The notes below the pieces were generated by a model. The model saw only the letters and a list, made by a program, of their open reading frames with translations. It was not told the DNA's origin and searched no databases. Both the position numbers and the translations under genes were made by a program. Below are positions 8,178 through 15,526 of a stretch of 27,261 bases of DNA, one piece after another. Numbering within the stretch: the stretch's first letter is position 1; the number at the start of each line of letters is the position of its first letter. Source of the stretch: Methanothrix harundinacea (lineage in GTDB: Archaea; Halobacteriota; Methanosarcinia; Methanotrichales; Methanotrichaceae); the NCBI GenBank assembly GCA_002502785.1, contig DAQG01000093.1:1-27261 (forward strand), given 5' to 3'.

Positions 8178-9374
8178 ATGCGTCTGATCTATCTTGTGGT
8201 ACTCGCGCTCTTGGCGTCGCCCATACTACTGGCGCCGATGGCAGCCGCGGCTTCTGATGATGATGACGAAGTGGATGAGGAGATCACCTCCCGGGAGTTC
8301 TCCTTCAGGGCGGGGGACGGCGTCAAGATCGGAGATTACCGGGTGGAGCTGATAAGCGTCGTATCGGTCATGGACGGGCTGATAGAGGTCAAGGTTTGGA
8401 GGAGGGCCAGCGACTTCGAAGACTGGAGGGTGATGGAAGACCATAGGGATGCGAGCTTCGACGATGGCGCAGAACGCGGCGGACTAACCCTCACGGTGAT
8501 CGACATCTTCGATGAGGAGACGGTCAGGATGAGGGCGGAGTACAGGTCGGATTACGGATACCCTCAAAAGTACGTGACCGAGAGGGCGATGGCTCCCAAG
8601 AACCTGCCCAAGCTTGCGGTTCAGACTACCGTGGACAGGACCGACATAAGCTCCGGAGACGAGGTGAAGGTGACCATCACCGTGACGAACACCGGGAACG
8701 ACACCGCCCGAGATGTAACAATCCAGGATTCGCCGCCTCTGTCCCAGTTCAGGTACTTGGCAGGATATCCTCCCAAGATCAAAAACCAGCTCAGCCCTGG
8801 CGAGTCCGACCTTGCCGTCTACTCGATGGTGGCGGTCACAGAAGGTGAGGTGAATATGCCGGCGACGGTCGCAAGGTACGCTGACTCCAAGTCGACGATC
8901 TATTCAGCGAGTTCGCCTTCCATCAGCATCGAGATCAAACCCAAGAGAATGCCCGATCTGGTGCTGAAGGTCGACCCGCCGGTGCCTATCAAACGCGGCG
9001 GTGAGGGGCCGATAAACATAACCGTCGAGAACAACGGCGATGCTAGCGCTTACAGGGTCGAGGTCAAGGCCGAGGTCAAATCTGACGGAAAAAGCCTTGA
9101 GGTTGTAAAAGGGAGCCTCGACGAGAGCTTCTTTGAGATCCCTCCGGGTGGGTCAGAGACGTACTCTGCAACAGTCAAGGGGTCCCGGAGCGGAAGTTAC
9201 GCCATCAACCTTAAAGCCAGCTACCAGGGCGACGGGGAGATGATCCAGAAGGAGACTGCTTTCGAGGTAACGGTCCTGGAAAGGGAGTACAAGTACCTTT
9301 ATTACCTGCCGGTACTGCCCATCCTGATAATAGGTTTCTGGCTGTTCAGAAGGTACAAAGAATATAAATATTAA
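8178..9374 (+). CDS. Membrane-anchored surface protein with CARDB/NEW3-like domains
   Basis: This is an exported protein held by a C-terminal membrane helix. It has an N-terminal signal peptide (MRLIYLVVLALLASPILLAP, then AAAAS) followed by an acidic run of Asp/Glu. Two immunoglobulin-like repeats of the CARDB/NEW3/DUF11 kind occupy about residues 155-255 and 265-365, with the hallmarks VKVTITVTNTGNDTARDVTI and GPINITVENNGDASAYRVEV. The C-terminal segment YYLPVLPILIIGFWLF is a transmembrane helix with a short basic cytoplasmic tail, so most of the protein faces outwards. ATG 8178 is preferred over GTG 8172 because GGTGAG lies five bases upstream. Its binding partner is unknown. Confidence 0.85.
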   Translation: MRLIYLVVLALLASPILLAPMAAAASDDDDEVDEEITSREFSFRAGDGVKIGDYRVELISVVSVMDGLIEVKVWRRASDFEDWRVMEDHRDASFDDGAERGGLTLTVIDIFDEETVRMRAEYRSDYGYPQKYVTERAMAPKNLPKLAVQTTVDRTDISSGDEVKVTITVTNTGNDTARDVTIQDSPPLSQFRYLAGYPPKIKNQLSPGESDLAVYSMVAVTEGEVNMPATVARYADSKSTIYSASSPSISIEIKPKRMPDLVLKVDPPVPIKRGGEGPINITVENNGDASAYRVEVKAEVKSDGKSLEVVKGSLDESFFEIPPGGSETYSATVKGSRSGSYAINLKASYQGDGEMIQKETAFEVTVLEREYKYLYYLPVLPILIIGFWLFRRYKEYKY

Positions 9375-9511
9375 GTCGGAGTCTGGAGTACATCGGATGG
9401 AACGAGCTGAAAGGTCCCGAAGGCGAGCGGATAAAACGCCTCTCGAAACGTGGTATTGGTATAGCCGCTAGTTGAACGCCGTTGCACTTTAATAAGTCAG
9501 GACTGAGATCT

Positions 9512-10615
9512 ATGTTGAACGTACTAATGCTGGGGATCGGCCAATGTGGGAACAGGATACTCGACGCGGTCAACAGGGAGTCCTTCGGGGGATCCTCTAA
9601 GCTTTCAAAATATTATTCTAGACAGAAGTTTCCCAGCAGGGTTGAGACCCTGGCGATCAACACCGCCGTCAACGACCTGAAGGAGCTGAAGTTCACCGCC
9701 GCCAAGGACAGGCTCCACGTCCCCAACCTTCACGGGGTCGGAGCCAATAGGAGCATAGGAAAACAGGGTTTCTGGGACAACCGGGAGATGATCATGGAGG
9801 AGATCGAGAAGAGGGGAGACTTCGATATCGCCTTCGTGATGACCTCTGCCTCTGGGGGGACCGGTTCTTCCTTCACACCGCTGATAATCCATGAGCTGAG
9901 GGAGCGGTACAAGAACATAACCGTCGTAGCCGTCATGGTCCTCCCCTTCAGGGAGGAGGGATCGATATACCTCCAGAACGCGGCTTTCAGCATGAGGGAC
10001 ATCATGGAGGTCGAGTCCGACGGCATAATCCTGGTGGACAACCAGTACCTCAAGAGGCTGAGCGGTGACATAAAGACTGCCTACGACAAGATCAACGACA
10101 TGGTGGCTGAGCGGATTTTGTTCCTCATCGAGTCCCTGGACAGCGAGATGCTCTCGGTGACGGACCTCGGTGACTTCAAGACAGTGATGCGGGGCGGCCT
10201 GGGGATGGGGACCCTCGGCTTCTACGAGTCTGACAAGAAGACGACGTCCCTCACATCGGCGATCGAGGGTAGCATCAAGCCGGGGGGCCTCCTCTACCCC
10301 GCCAACGTTTACGAGGACGCCGCAAGGGCGATGATCATTATCCAGGGGTCAAGAGAATCTCTGGACGTCGACGAAATCACAAAGTCCGTCGAGAAGCTCT
10401 CCAGCAAGATCGGCCAGGTTTTCAAGGGGATTGTGATAAAGAAGGGCAGGCCGAAGGTCCTCTCTGTCTTCACCTTGGGGCAGGTCCCGGACCTGGAGAT
10501 GCTCTACGCCCAGGCGGCCCAGGCGATCCAGGACGAGAAAGGCAGGAAGACGAGAGCAAAAAAGCAGCTCGACGACGCCTTCGCCTACATCGAGGACCTC
10601 GAGGAGATCTACTGA
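9512..10615 (+). CDS. CetZ-like tubulin/FtsZ superfamily GTPase
   Basis: This is a 367-aa cytoskeletal GTPase of the tubulin/FtsZ superfamily, closest in look to the archaeal CetZ group (involved in cell shape in haloarchaea) rather than FtsZ1/2. Visible motifs are the N-terminal nucleotide loop LGIGQCGNRI, a NTAVNDL stretch matching the CetZ NTAxxDL block, the glycine-rich T4 loop ASGGTGSSFTPL, and VTDLGDFKTVMRGGLGMG. In the last, the T7 loop normally reads NxDxxD: both Asp are kept but the Asn position is Val. The C-terminus is a charged, coil-like tail ending EDLEEIY instead of an FtsZ C-terminal peptide. ATG 9512 is chosen over TTG 9482 because homology starts there. The function here is inferred only from the family. 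Confidence 0.88.
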   Translation: MLNVLMLGIGQCGNRILDAVNRESFGGSSKLSKYYSRQKFPSRVETLAINTAVNDLKELKFTAAKDRLHVPNLHGVGANRSIGKQGFWDNREMIMEEIEKRGDFDIAFVMTSASGGTGSSFTPLIIHELRERYKNITVVAVMVLPFREEGSIYLQNAAFSMRDIMEVESDGIILVDNQYLKRLSGDIKTAYDKINDMVAERILFLIESLDSEMLSVTDLGDFKTVMRGGLGMGTLGFYESDKKTTSLTSAIEGSIKPGGLLYPANVYEDAARAMIIIQGSRESLDVDEITKSVEKLSSKIGQVFKGIVIKKGRPKVLSVFTLGQVPDLEMLYAQAAQAIQDEKGRKTRAKKQLDDAFAYIEDLEEIY

Positions 10616-10657
10616 TCACCTCTGGGTGAAATGGGGCTAGTGGCGGCCCTCAACCCA

Positions 10658-10692
10658 ATCGATTTTTGGGCGGGATTTTCAATCCCCTCGAT
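10658..10692 (+). terminator. Hairpin downstream of the CetZ-like gene
   Basis: GGGATT (10672-10677) and AATCCC (10681-10686) form a six-base stem with loop TTC. Outer arms ATCGA (10658-10662) and TCGAT (10688-10692) may extend it. It lies 43 bases past the stop of the CetZ-like gene and is T-rich around the stem. A terminator or mRNA 3'-end role is plausible but unproven. Confidence 0.35.
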
Positions 10693-10878
10693 TTCGATAA
10701 TTTCACAGCAAAATCCGGCACAATCTGAAAATCGAGTGATACCACTGCGTCGGAACACCAGAGTCAAACTGGCCGCGGCACACCCCGCTGCGGGGAATTC
10801 TATTTAAAATGGTGATGATGATGGGCATATCCCCAAACGAGGGATCGGCCCATTCGCTTATCTAGTTCTATCTCTTAT
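10693..10878. other. Tail-to-tail spacer with a second hairpin
   Basis: No gene is seen between the CetZ-like and metacaspase stops. CCCCG and CGGGG form a small stem in the CACACCCCGCTGCGGGGAAT stretch. A larger hairpin has GGGC (10823-10826) pairing with GCCC (10848-10851) and ATCCC (10829-10833) with GGGAT (10841-10845). TTATCTAG occurs twice at the end of the spacer. These may be 3'-end signals for either convergent gene. Confidence 0.35.
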
Positions 10879-11739
10879 CTAGTCGACCTCTTCGTCCCCA
10901 AAGATCTCCCTTCTCAAAGCGCGGTCTCTTGTGGTCGCCTCCAACTCGAGCTGGGGGATTTGACTGTAACCGCCATATCGTAGTGACGCCCGAACCTTCT
11001 CCAGGAGCCTCCTGCGCGAGATCCTCGGCTCGCGCCTCAGATGACTGTTGAGATAGTAGGTGAAGGCCCCGTGATAGGCGCCTCCGATGTAGGCGTCAGC
11101 TGAGGTCTGGTTGTCCATGCATCCTGCCCAGAGTATGTGGTGTTTTGTCCCTCTATCCTCGAAGCCCTTCTTGAACCCCCTCTGCTCCAACATGTCGATC
11201 TCGTCTGCGAACCTGAACTCGATGTCCACGGGTGGTGGAAGGAACCGGTTCAGAGTGGGAGTGGGCGGAGCAAGCTCCGGCGGCGGGGTAAGCCCCCCGA
11301 TATCCTTTAACCCCGTTTCCGAGTGACAGCAGTCCAGGAATACCTCCAGGAGGACGCCGTCGGGAAGCCCGCTGAAGATCTTGTTCAATTGGTCGTCGAC
11401 GATGAAGGTCCCGTCCCAGTCCATGTCGTGGGGGCAGAGGATCTCGTCCAGGCCGTCGGATAGCTCGTCGCCGTCTCTGTCCCTGATCTGGGACCCGTGA
11501 CCCGAGAAGTGGAAGACCAGGTAGTCTCCAGGCTTTGCGCCGCTGACCAGCCACTGAAGCCTTTTGATTATGTTGACTTTGGTGGCTCTGCTGTCCGTTA
11601 GAACCCTGATGTTCCTGGTCTCGAACCGAAAGAGGCTTCGAAGGGTGAAGTGCATGTCTTTGATGTCGTTGACGCATCCATTCAGGTCGCTGACGCCTTT
11701 GTAATCGTTGATCCCAACAAGTACTGCTTTTTTGACCAT
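10879..11739 (-). CDS. Metacaspase-like caspase-family (C14) peptidase
   Basis: This is a clan CD cysteine peptidase of the caspase/metacaspase (orthocaspase) type, 286 aa with no extra fused domain or signal peptide. The p20-like fold starts at once with KKAVLVGINDYKG. The catalytic His is His81 in FHFSGHGSQ and the catalytic Cys is Cys138 in FLDCCHSETG. Acidic residues around DGLDEILCPHD match the basic-substrate pocket of metacaspases. A p10-like half with HHILWAGCMDNQTS and GAFTYYLNSHLRR follows. Cleavage after Arg or Lys would be expected from the family. ATG 11739 is chosen because AAGGAG lies nine bases upstream; the frame remains open to 11823, but that part contains a TATA-like element. 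No partner gene is adjacent. Confidence 0.9.
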   Translation of the reverse strand: MVKKAVLVGINDYKGVSDLNGCVNDIKDMHFTLRSLFRFETRNIRVLTDSRATKVNIIKRLQWLVSGAKPGDYLVFHFSGHGSQIRDRDGDELSDGLDEILCPHDMDWDGTFIVDDQLNKIFSGLPDGVLLEVFLDCCHSETGLKDIGGLTPPPELAPPTPTLNRFLPPPVDIEFRFADEIDMLEQRGFKKGFEDRGTKHHILWAGCMDNQTSADAYIGGAYHGAFTYYLNSHLRREPRISRRRLLEKVRASLRYGGYSQIPQLELEATTRDRALRREIFGDEEVD

Positions 11740-12162
11740 ATCTCGCATCTCCTTTGGATTTTTATACATCGATCTCGCAAGAACTCCATGGGCGCAAAAG
11801 GAAAATAAATTCAAGTTTTTCAACCCAAGAGATTTATTTAAACTTTAATGATATTTATATTATTTGTATACCATCTCCTGTATAAATTCTATACAACGTT
11901 GAACTGTAATATGGGAGACTTTTGGGCTTTCCCAGACCTCATATCGACTATAAGATCTCGGATGCTGTCTCGATCCTCCAATTTCATACATCATCTTCTG
12001 AAGTTTTATTACCTACTACTAGATATAGATTGCTGGAAAGTACTGCTGAAATGAAGAAGAAAAATATGTCACGAAATTTTCGATGTATCGTTGAAATACA
12101 TCAGGATCTGGAGATGAACGGAACGACTTCTGAATTCGGCGAAGGAGATCAGAGAAGGAAAC
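11740..12162. other. AT-rich spacer with divergent promoters, no convincing gene
   Basis: This stretch separates the divergent metacaspase and HIT genes and is clearly more AT-rich than its surroundings. On the minus strand TATAAAAA at about 11759-11766 and several T/A-rich stretches near 11825-11870 are candidate metacaspase promoter elements. GATGTAT (12082-12088) and ATACATC (12096-12102) form a perfect seven-base inverted repeat. A 90-codon open frame crosses 11922-12194, but it runs through the HIT promoter and resembles nothing I recognise. Confidence 0.45.
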
Positions 12163-12168
12163 TTATAT
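12163..12168 (+). promoter_or_regulatory. Candidate TATA box of the HIT gene
   Basis: The TTATAT core in AAACTTATATCC lies 48-53 bases before the TTG start. Initiation about 25 bases downstream would give a leader of roughly 25 bases that includes GGAGGAG at 12203-12209. Spacing and consensus support it. Confidence 0.5.
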
Positions 12169-12215
12169 CCGGCCATCTCTCAAAGGCGATTTGAGTTCAG
12201 GCGGAGGAGTATTTC

Positions 12216-12659
12216 TTGGACCCGAAAAAAGAGGATCGCTGCGTTTTCTGCGAAATTGTGGCCGGGAGGGCGAAGGCCCACCGGATATACGAGGACGACC
12301 TGTCCCTTGCGATACTGGACATAAACCCCTTTTCAAAGGGCCACTGTCTCGTCATACCAAAAAGGCACGTGCCTTGGTGGCACGACCTGACAGAGGAGGA
12401 GGTAGAAAGCCTATTTCGGGTGGCTAGAGCCGTCTCCCAGAAGATCATGAAAGCATTCAGCCCCGACTTTGTGGCGATATACGCCCGGGGGCGAAGGATC
12501 CCCCACACCCACATCTTCGTGGTTCCGACTTACGGCGGTGATGTTCTGGACAGGTTCTTCAACGCCCTGGAGGGATTCCAGGAGGCAACAATAGAGCTTG
12601 CAAAGCTGAAGAGCGAAGAAGAGTTCCAGGAGGCGGCAGATCTTCTCAGGTCTGCGTGA
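12216..12659 (+). CDS. HIT-family nucleotide-binding protein
   Basis: This is a histidine-triad family protein of 147 aa, probably a nucleoside phosphoramidase or nucleotidyl hydrolase in the cytoplasm. It starts with the zinc-type CVFCEIVAG motif, has the ILDINPFSKGHCLVIPKRH block typical of HIT/Hint proteins, and the active-site stretch RIPHTHIFVVP. The usual pattern is HxHxHxx: the first two His, including the nucleophile position, are present, while the third is Phe. The start is TTG 12216, chosen because a strong GGAGGAG sits six bases upstream and the homology begins right after it. It stands alone, convergent with cutA. Confidence 0.9.
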   Translation: MDPKKEDRCVFCEIVAGRAKAHRIYEDDLSLAILDINPFSKGHCLVIPKRHVPWWHDLTEEEVESLFRVARAVSQKIMKAFSPDFVAIYARGRRIPHTHIFVVPTYGGDVLDRFFNALEGFQEATIELAKLKSEEEFQEAADLLRSA

Positions 12660-12772
12660 GTGAGAAAGGGAGAGAAAGTAGAAAGGGTGCGGCTGAGGCT
12701 GCAGCCGGCAAAAGGGTGCCGACCGGCTTCGCACCGGATGGTGGGCTGGGGGGTCCCTTCGCCATCGCTCCC

Positions 12773-13141
12773 TTAAACGTCTTCGGCGTTCGGATTATTG
12801 GAGCTGGAGGCCGAGGTCTTTCTCACCGCCTCAGATATCCAGTCCAGATAACCCTCATCCCCACCGACTATCGGCAGGACGATGATCTCGGGAAGCTCGT
12901 AAGGGTGGACCTCTCGAACCCTGGCAGCGAGACCCTCCACCTTGAGCTTTTCGGTCTTTATGATGAGGAGATCCTCCGCCTCCTCGTTGACCTCTCCCTC
13001 CCAGAGAAAGGTGGACCGAACCTGCGATATGTTTACACAGGCCGCCAGCCTTTCCTCAACGATCAGCCTTGCGAGCCTTCCCGAACTGTCCGGGGGTGCC
13101 GTGCAGAAGACGACCACAAAATCAGAATTCAGTAGTAACAC
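12773..13141 (-). CDS. cutA: CutA1-family divalent-ion tolerance protein
   Basis: CutA1 is a very stable trimeric ferredoxin-like protein linked to divalent metal tolerance, with no enzyme activity firmly known. The product is 122 aa and shows the whole family pattern: VVVFCTAPDSSG-like start, LARLIVEERLAACVNI, STFLWEGEVNEEAEDLLIIKT and the signature HPYELPEIIVLPI followed by GYLDWI. The C-terminal Ser/Asn-rich tail is extra. GTG 13141 is taken as start, with GAAGGGG just before it; the first few residues are uncertain. It overlaps the upstream hypothetical gene by 13 bases, so the pair is co-translated. Confidence 0.93.
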   Translation of the reverse strand: MLLLNSDFVVVFCTAPPDSSGRLARLIVEERLAACVNISQVRSTFLWEGEVNEEAEDLLIIKTEKLKVEGLAARVREVHPYELPEIIVLPIVGGDEGYLDWISEAVRKTSASSSNNPNAEDV

Positions 13142-13476
13142 ACCCCTTCAGCCTCGTAGACGGCCCTCACCTTCTCGCCCACGTCTTCTGAAACCCTCTC
13201 CTTTAGAAGCCTGAACAGGATCTCGGCATGCTCGGGCTGGATGCACCCAAGGCTCTCGGAGCCGTCGAGGATGACCTCTGAGAGGTACTTGAGCTCGAAG
13301 ATGTCGAGCCTTTTCAGCCTCTCCTCGAAGTCGTCATCGTCGAGAGCGTAGTGGTTCGAGACAGGGGGGAGAATCGACTGGTAATCAAACCCGGAGCCTA
13401 CACAGGTTATGTCCGCGCACTCCGGGGCGAGCTTCTTCAGTATTTCAACGTCCTTTTCAGAAAACGTCCGGGCCAT
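13129..13476 (-). CDS. Conserved-looking hypothetical protein, 115 aa
   Basis: I do not recognise the function. The 115-aa soluble protein is acidic and mostly helical in look, with two Cys in APECADITCVG near residues 19-25, a DYQSILPPVSNHYA segment, an acidic DDDDFEE run and a final GVCYY. It has no signal peptide, membrane helix or obvious metal-binding motif apart from four to five scattered Cys. ATG 13476 is preceded by AAGGAG at a slightly long distance of about 11 bases. It overlaps cutA by 13 bases, so a shared operon and possibly a shared metal-related role are inferred. The regular codon use supports a real gene. Confidence 0.75.
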   Translation of the reverse strand: MARTFSEKDVEILKKLAPECADITCVGSGFDYQSILPPVSNHYALDDDDFEERLKRLDIFELKYLSEVILDGSESLGCIQPEHAEILFRLLKERVSEDVGEKVRAVYEAEGVCYY

Positions 13477-13570
13477 AAATCATCAAACTCCTTGAGATCG
13501 AGACGGTATCGCATCTGAAGATTGTGTCTTAAGATTACATCTGGATACGACATCATATAAACGATCGCAT

Positions 13571-14038
13571 TTATTCCGGTGCCGCCTCCTGGACGAGGAC
13601 GAGACCGTCCTTGGTGACGGCGACTTCGAGGTCCCGGAGGATCACCCTCGTCTTCAGGGCCTCTGGAGCCTTCCTCCTGATCTGGAGGACGATGTCAACG
13701 GAGTTCATGTCGAGCTTGATTTTGGACTTGTCGGCCTCCCTAAAGATCATAGCAGGAACCTCGAAGACGTCGGTTCCGGCGGGAACCGTCAGAGATACCG
13801 GGGCCTGGATCATCGTCCACTCTTTTAAGGTAGCTCTCGCCCTTGAGACGTTTTGAAGAGCCCTCTTCTCGAGGATGCTGACGTTGGACCTGGTCGTCCC
13901 TAAAAGCTCTGCAACCTCCTGCTGGGATAAGCCCTTTCGCCTCAGCCTCAGAACCGCGATCTGTCTATTGGTGAGGTGGCTCGGCGATGCACCCGATCCT
14001 TCGTCCATTTCAGCGCCCTCTTCGTCTCTTTTTGTCAT
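13571..14038 (-). CDS. Tfx-family HTH transcriptional regulator
   Basis: This is an archaeal Tfx-type DNA-binding protein. The family's founding member binds the promoter region of the molybdenum formylmethanofuran dehydrogenase operon in Methanothermobacter. The N-terminal half has a sigma-70-region-4-like helix-turn-helix: LTNRQIAVLRLRRKGLSQQE then VAELLGTTRSNVSILEKRA. The C-terminal half (from about residue 75) is the Tfx-specific beta-rich domain with VSLTVPAGTDVFEVPAMIF. ATG 14038 is chosen because GGTGGCGGTTGAG lies just upstream; GTG 14050 would add four residues. CTTTAAGG near 14077-14084 is a possible TATA box. The tungstate importer lies 2.5 kb away, which hints at molybdenum/tungsten-related control, but no target site was identified here. 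Confidence 0.9.
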   Translation of the reverse strand: MTKRDEEGAEMDEGSGASPSHLTNRQIAVLRLRRKGLSQQEVAELLGTTRSNVSILEKRALQNVSRARATLKEWTMIQAPVSLTVPAGTDVFEVPAMIFREADKSKIKLDMNSVDIVLQIRRKAPEALKTRVILRDLEVAVTKDGLVLVQEAAPE

Positions 14039-14176
14039 CTCAACCGCCACCGTCTCGAAATATTACATGGGGCGCGGAGGCCTTAAAGGTGGCGAAGACT
14101 TTGATTCTGTAACTCGTCCCCCTTCTCTACCAGGGACAGCATCATTGCAAAAGTGACGAAACCCAGTTCCGGAAAT

Positions 14177-15418
14177 TCAGAGGTGGCCCCTCGTCAGCCA
14201 TGAAACGAAACTTCTGACCTTTCGACCGAGGCGGCGAAGGCCGTCGATGGAAAGAACTGAGCTGGTCGGCGAGGGCTTGGGTCCCCCAGGAGGGGTCGCC
14301 TTCACACCCGCCTCTTCTTCCATGATGTGGAGGCGAGTCCTGTAGGCTGCGAGGACGAAGCCGTAGAGGGCGGGTCCCACGATCACACCCATGACCCCGA
14401 TGACGAAGAGGGGCGCTGCGAAGGCGAGAAGGGTGACGGCAGGATGAATCGCGGCCCCGGCCTTGGCGAGAGTTGGACGCATGATGTTCTCTGGAAATAA
14501 GTTGAGAAATATGGTCCCGAAGAGAAGCACGGCCACCACTCTTGTATAGTCACTGATCACCAGGTAATAGAGGGCCACGGGGAAGTAAACGGCTCCGGCT
14601 CCAATCATCGGTATCAGGGCGAAGACCGCCGTTACCATCCCCCAGAGGAAGGGGTAGGGCACATCCAGCAAACGGAAACCGATCGCAGCGATGATCCCCG
14701 TCAAAAGGCTGTTTATGAGGTAGACGTTGAAGAGGCTATTGTATATGGAGTTCAGCTCTCCGAGGAAACGGCGGATCAAGGCCCTCTCGGGCATAAGCCG
14801 AAGGAACTCCTCTACCGACTCGGCCCCGTCGACGAGCAGGTAGTAGGTGAGGAGTATGGCGACGCCGAACTGGGCCATCAGTATGGGCAGGTGTTTGGCA
14901 ACCCAGTCGACAAGTTCGGTGACGATCGTCTTCACCCTCGGCAAAACCTCCGGTACCAGCCAGCTTGAGGGGGCTTTCAGAATTATGCGGATCCGCTCCT
15001 CAGCCTCATCAAGGGCGCTGTCGATGTAAGGCACCAGCATCTGGGGCGCTTTATCGTTGGTGAAAGCCTTGGTCCTGTCGAAAAAGCTGCCTGCAGTCTC
15101 GTTTATGAAACCGGCCGCCGTCTCGTTGATCGCATCCTGAGTCGCCGACAGGTTCGAGACCTCAGTGGCGAGTGCGTTGAGAACAGTCAGAACGAAGACC
15201 AAAAAGGCCAGAAAGACGATCGATAACGATAGAAGGGCGGAGATCTGCTTCCTCTTGGTAATGACGAGAAGGCGCGAATAAACTGGGTGAAGAATGTAGG
15301 CGAAGAAGAAACTCAAAAGTATCGTGGTTATAAAGTCCTTGGTGACGTATACGACCCCAGCCACCGTAACGGCCAGGATCGCCGACACCATCCATAGGAA
15401 CCGATTTTTTTCGTCCAT
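14177..15418 (-). CDS. AI-2E/PerM-family membrane transporter
   Basis: This is a polytopic membrane protein of the AI-2E transporter superfamily (UPF0118, PerM/TqsA-like), whose members export small molecules or exchange ions. The usual plan is seen: two N-terminal hydrophobic hairpins (VSAILAVTVAGVVYV, TTILLSFFFAYILHPVYSRL, ALLSLSIVFLAFLVFVLTVL), a long soluble segment rich in Asn, Asp and Glu, then the conserved C-terminal half with PYPFLWGMVTAVFALIPMIG, NLFPENIMRPTLAKAGAAIHP and GVIVGPALYGFVLA. The cytoplasmic tail is Pro/Ser-rich. The frame opens at TTG 15445, but TATATATT at 15444-15451 predicts initiation near 15422, so I take ATG 15418; ATG 15427 is also possible. The substrate is unknown. 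Confidence 0.88.
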   Translation of the reverse strand: MDEKNRFLWMVSAILAVTVAGVVYVTKDFITTILLSFFFAYILHPVYSRLLVITKRKQISALLSLSIVFLAFLVFVLTVLNALATEVSNLSATQDAINETAAGFINETAGSFFDRTKAFTNDKAPQMLVPYIDSALDEAEERIRIILKAPSSWLVPEVLPRVKTIVTELVDWVAKHLPILMAQFGVAILLTYYLLVDGAESVEEFLRLMPERALIRRFLGELNSIYNSLFNVYLINSLLTGIIAAIGFRLLDVPYPFLWGMVTAVFALIPMIGAGAVYFPVALYYLVISDYTRVVAVLLFGTIFLNLFPENIMRPTLAKAGAAIHPAVTLLAFAAPLFVIGVMGVIVGPALYGFVLAAYRTRLHIMEEEAGVKATPPGGPKPSPTSSVLSIDGLRRLGRKVRSFVSWLTRGHL

Positions 15419-15443
15419 GCTCTGCATTATTTGTTGGACTGTC

Positions 15444-15453
15444 AATATATAGA
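15444..15453 (-). promoter_or_regulatory. Candidate TATA box of the AI-2E family gene
   Basis: On the minus strand CTATATATTG lies about 25-35 bases ahead of the ATG codons at 15427 and 15418. This suggests a leaderless or very short-leader transcript and argues against the TTG at 15445, which lies inside the element. Confidence 0.45.
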
Positions 15454-15526
15454 CCTTTCCGTCAGTTCGATATCAAGCGGCCATTTAGCCCCTACTATTT
15501 TCGCGCTGTGTCAGACGGGCTCAAAT

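Noticed and set aside
11922..12194. 90-codon plus-strand open frame between the metacaspase and HIT genes
   Set aside because: It starts at a TTG without a ribosome-binding site, is AT-rich with codon use unlike the neighbours, and runs through the HIT TATA element. No family is recognisable.
12690..12770. Palindromic GGCTGCAGCC and nearby GC-rich pairs downstream of the HIT gene as a terminator
   Set aside because: The stems are short and overlapping, no T-run follows, and chance pairing is likely at this GC content.
14177..15445. TTG 15445 as start of the AI-2E-family gene
   Set aside because: The codon lies inside the probable TATA box, so it would be upstream of the transcript start.
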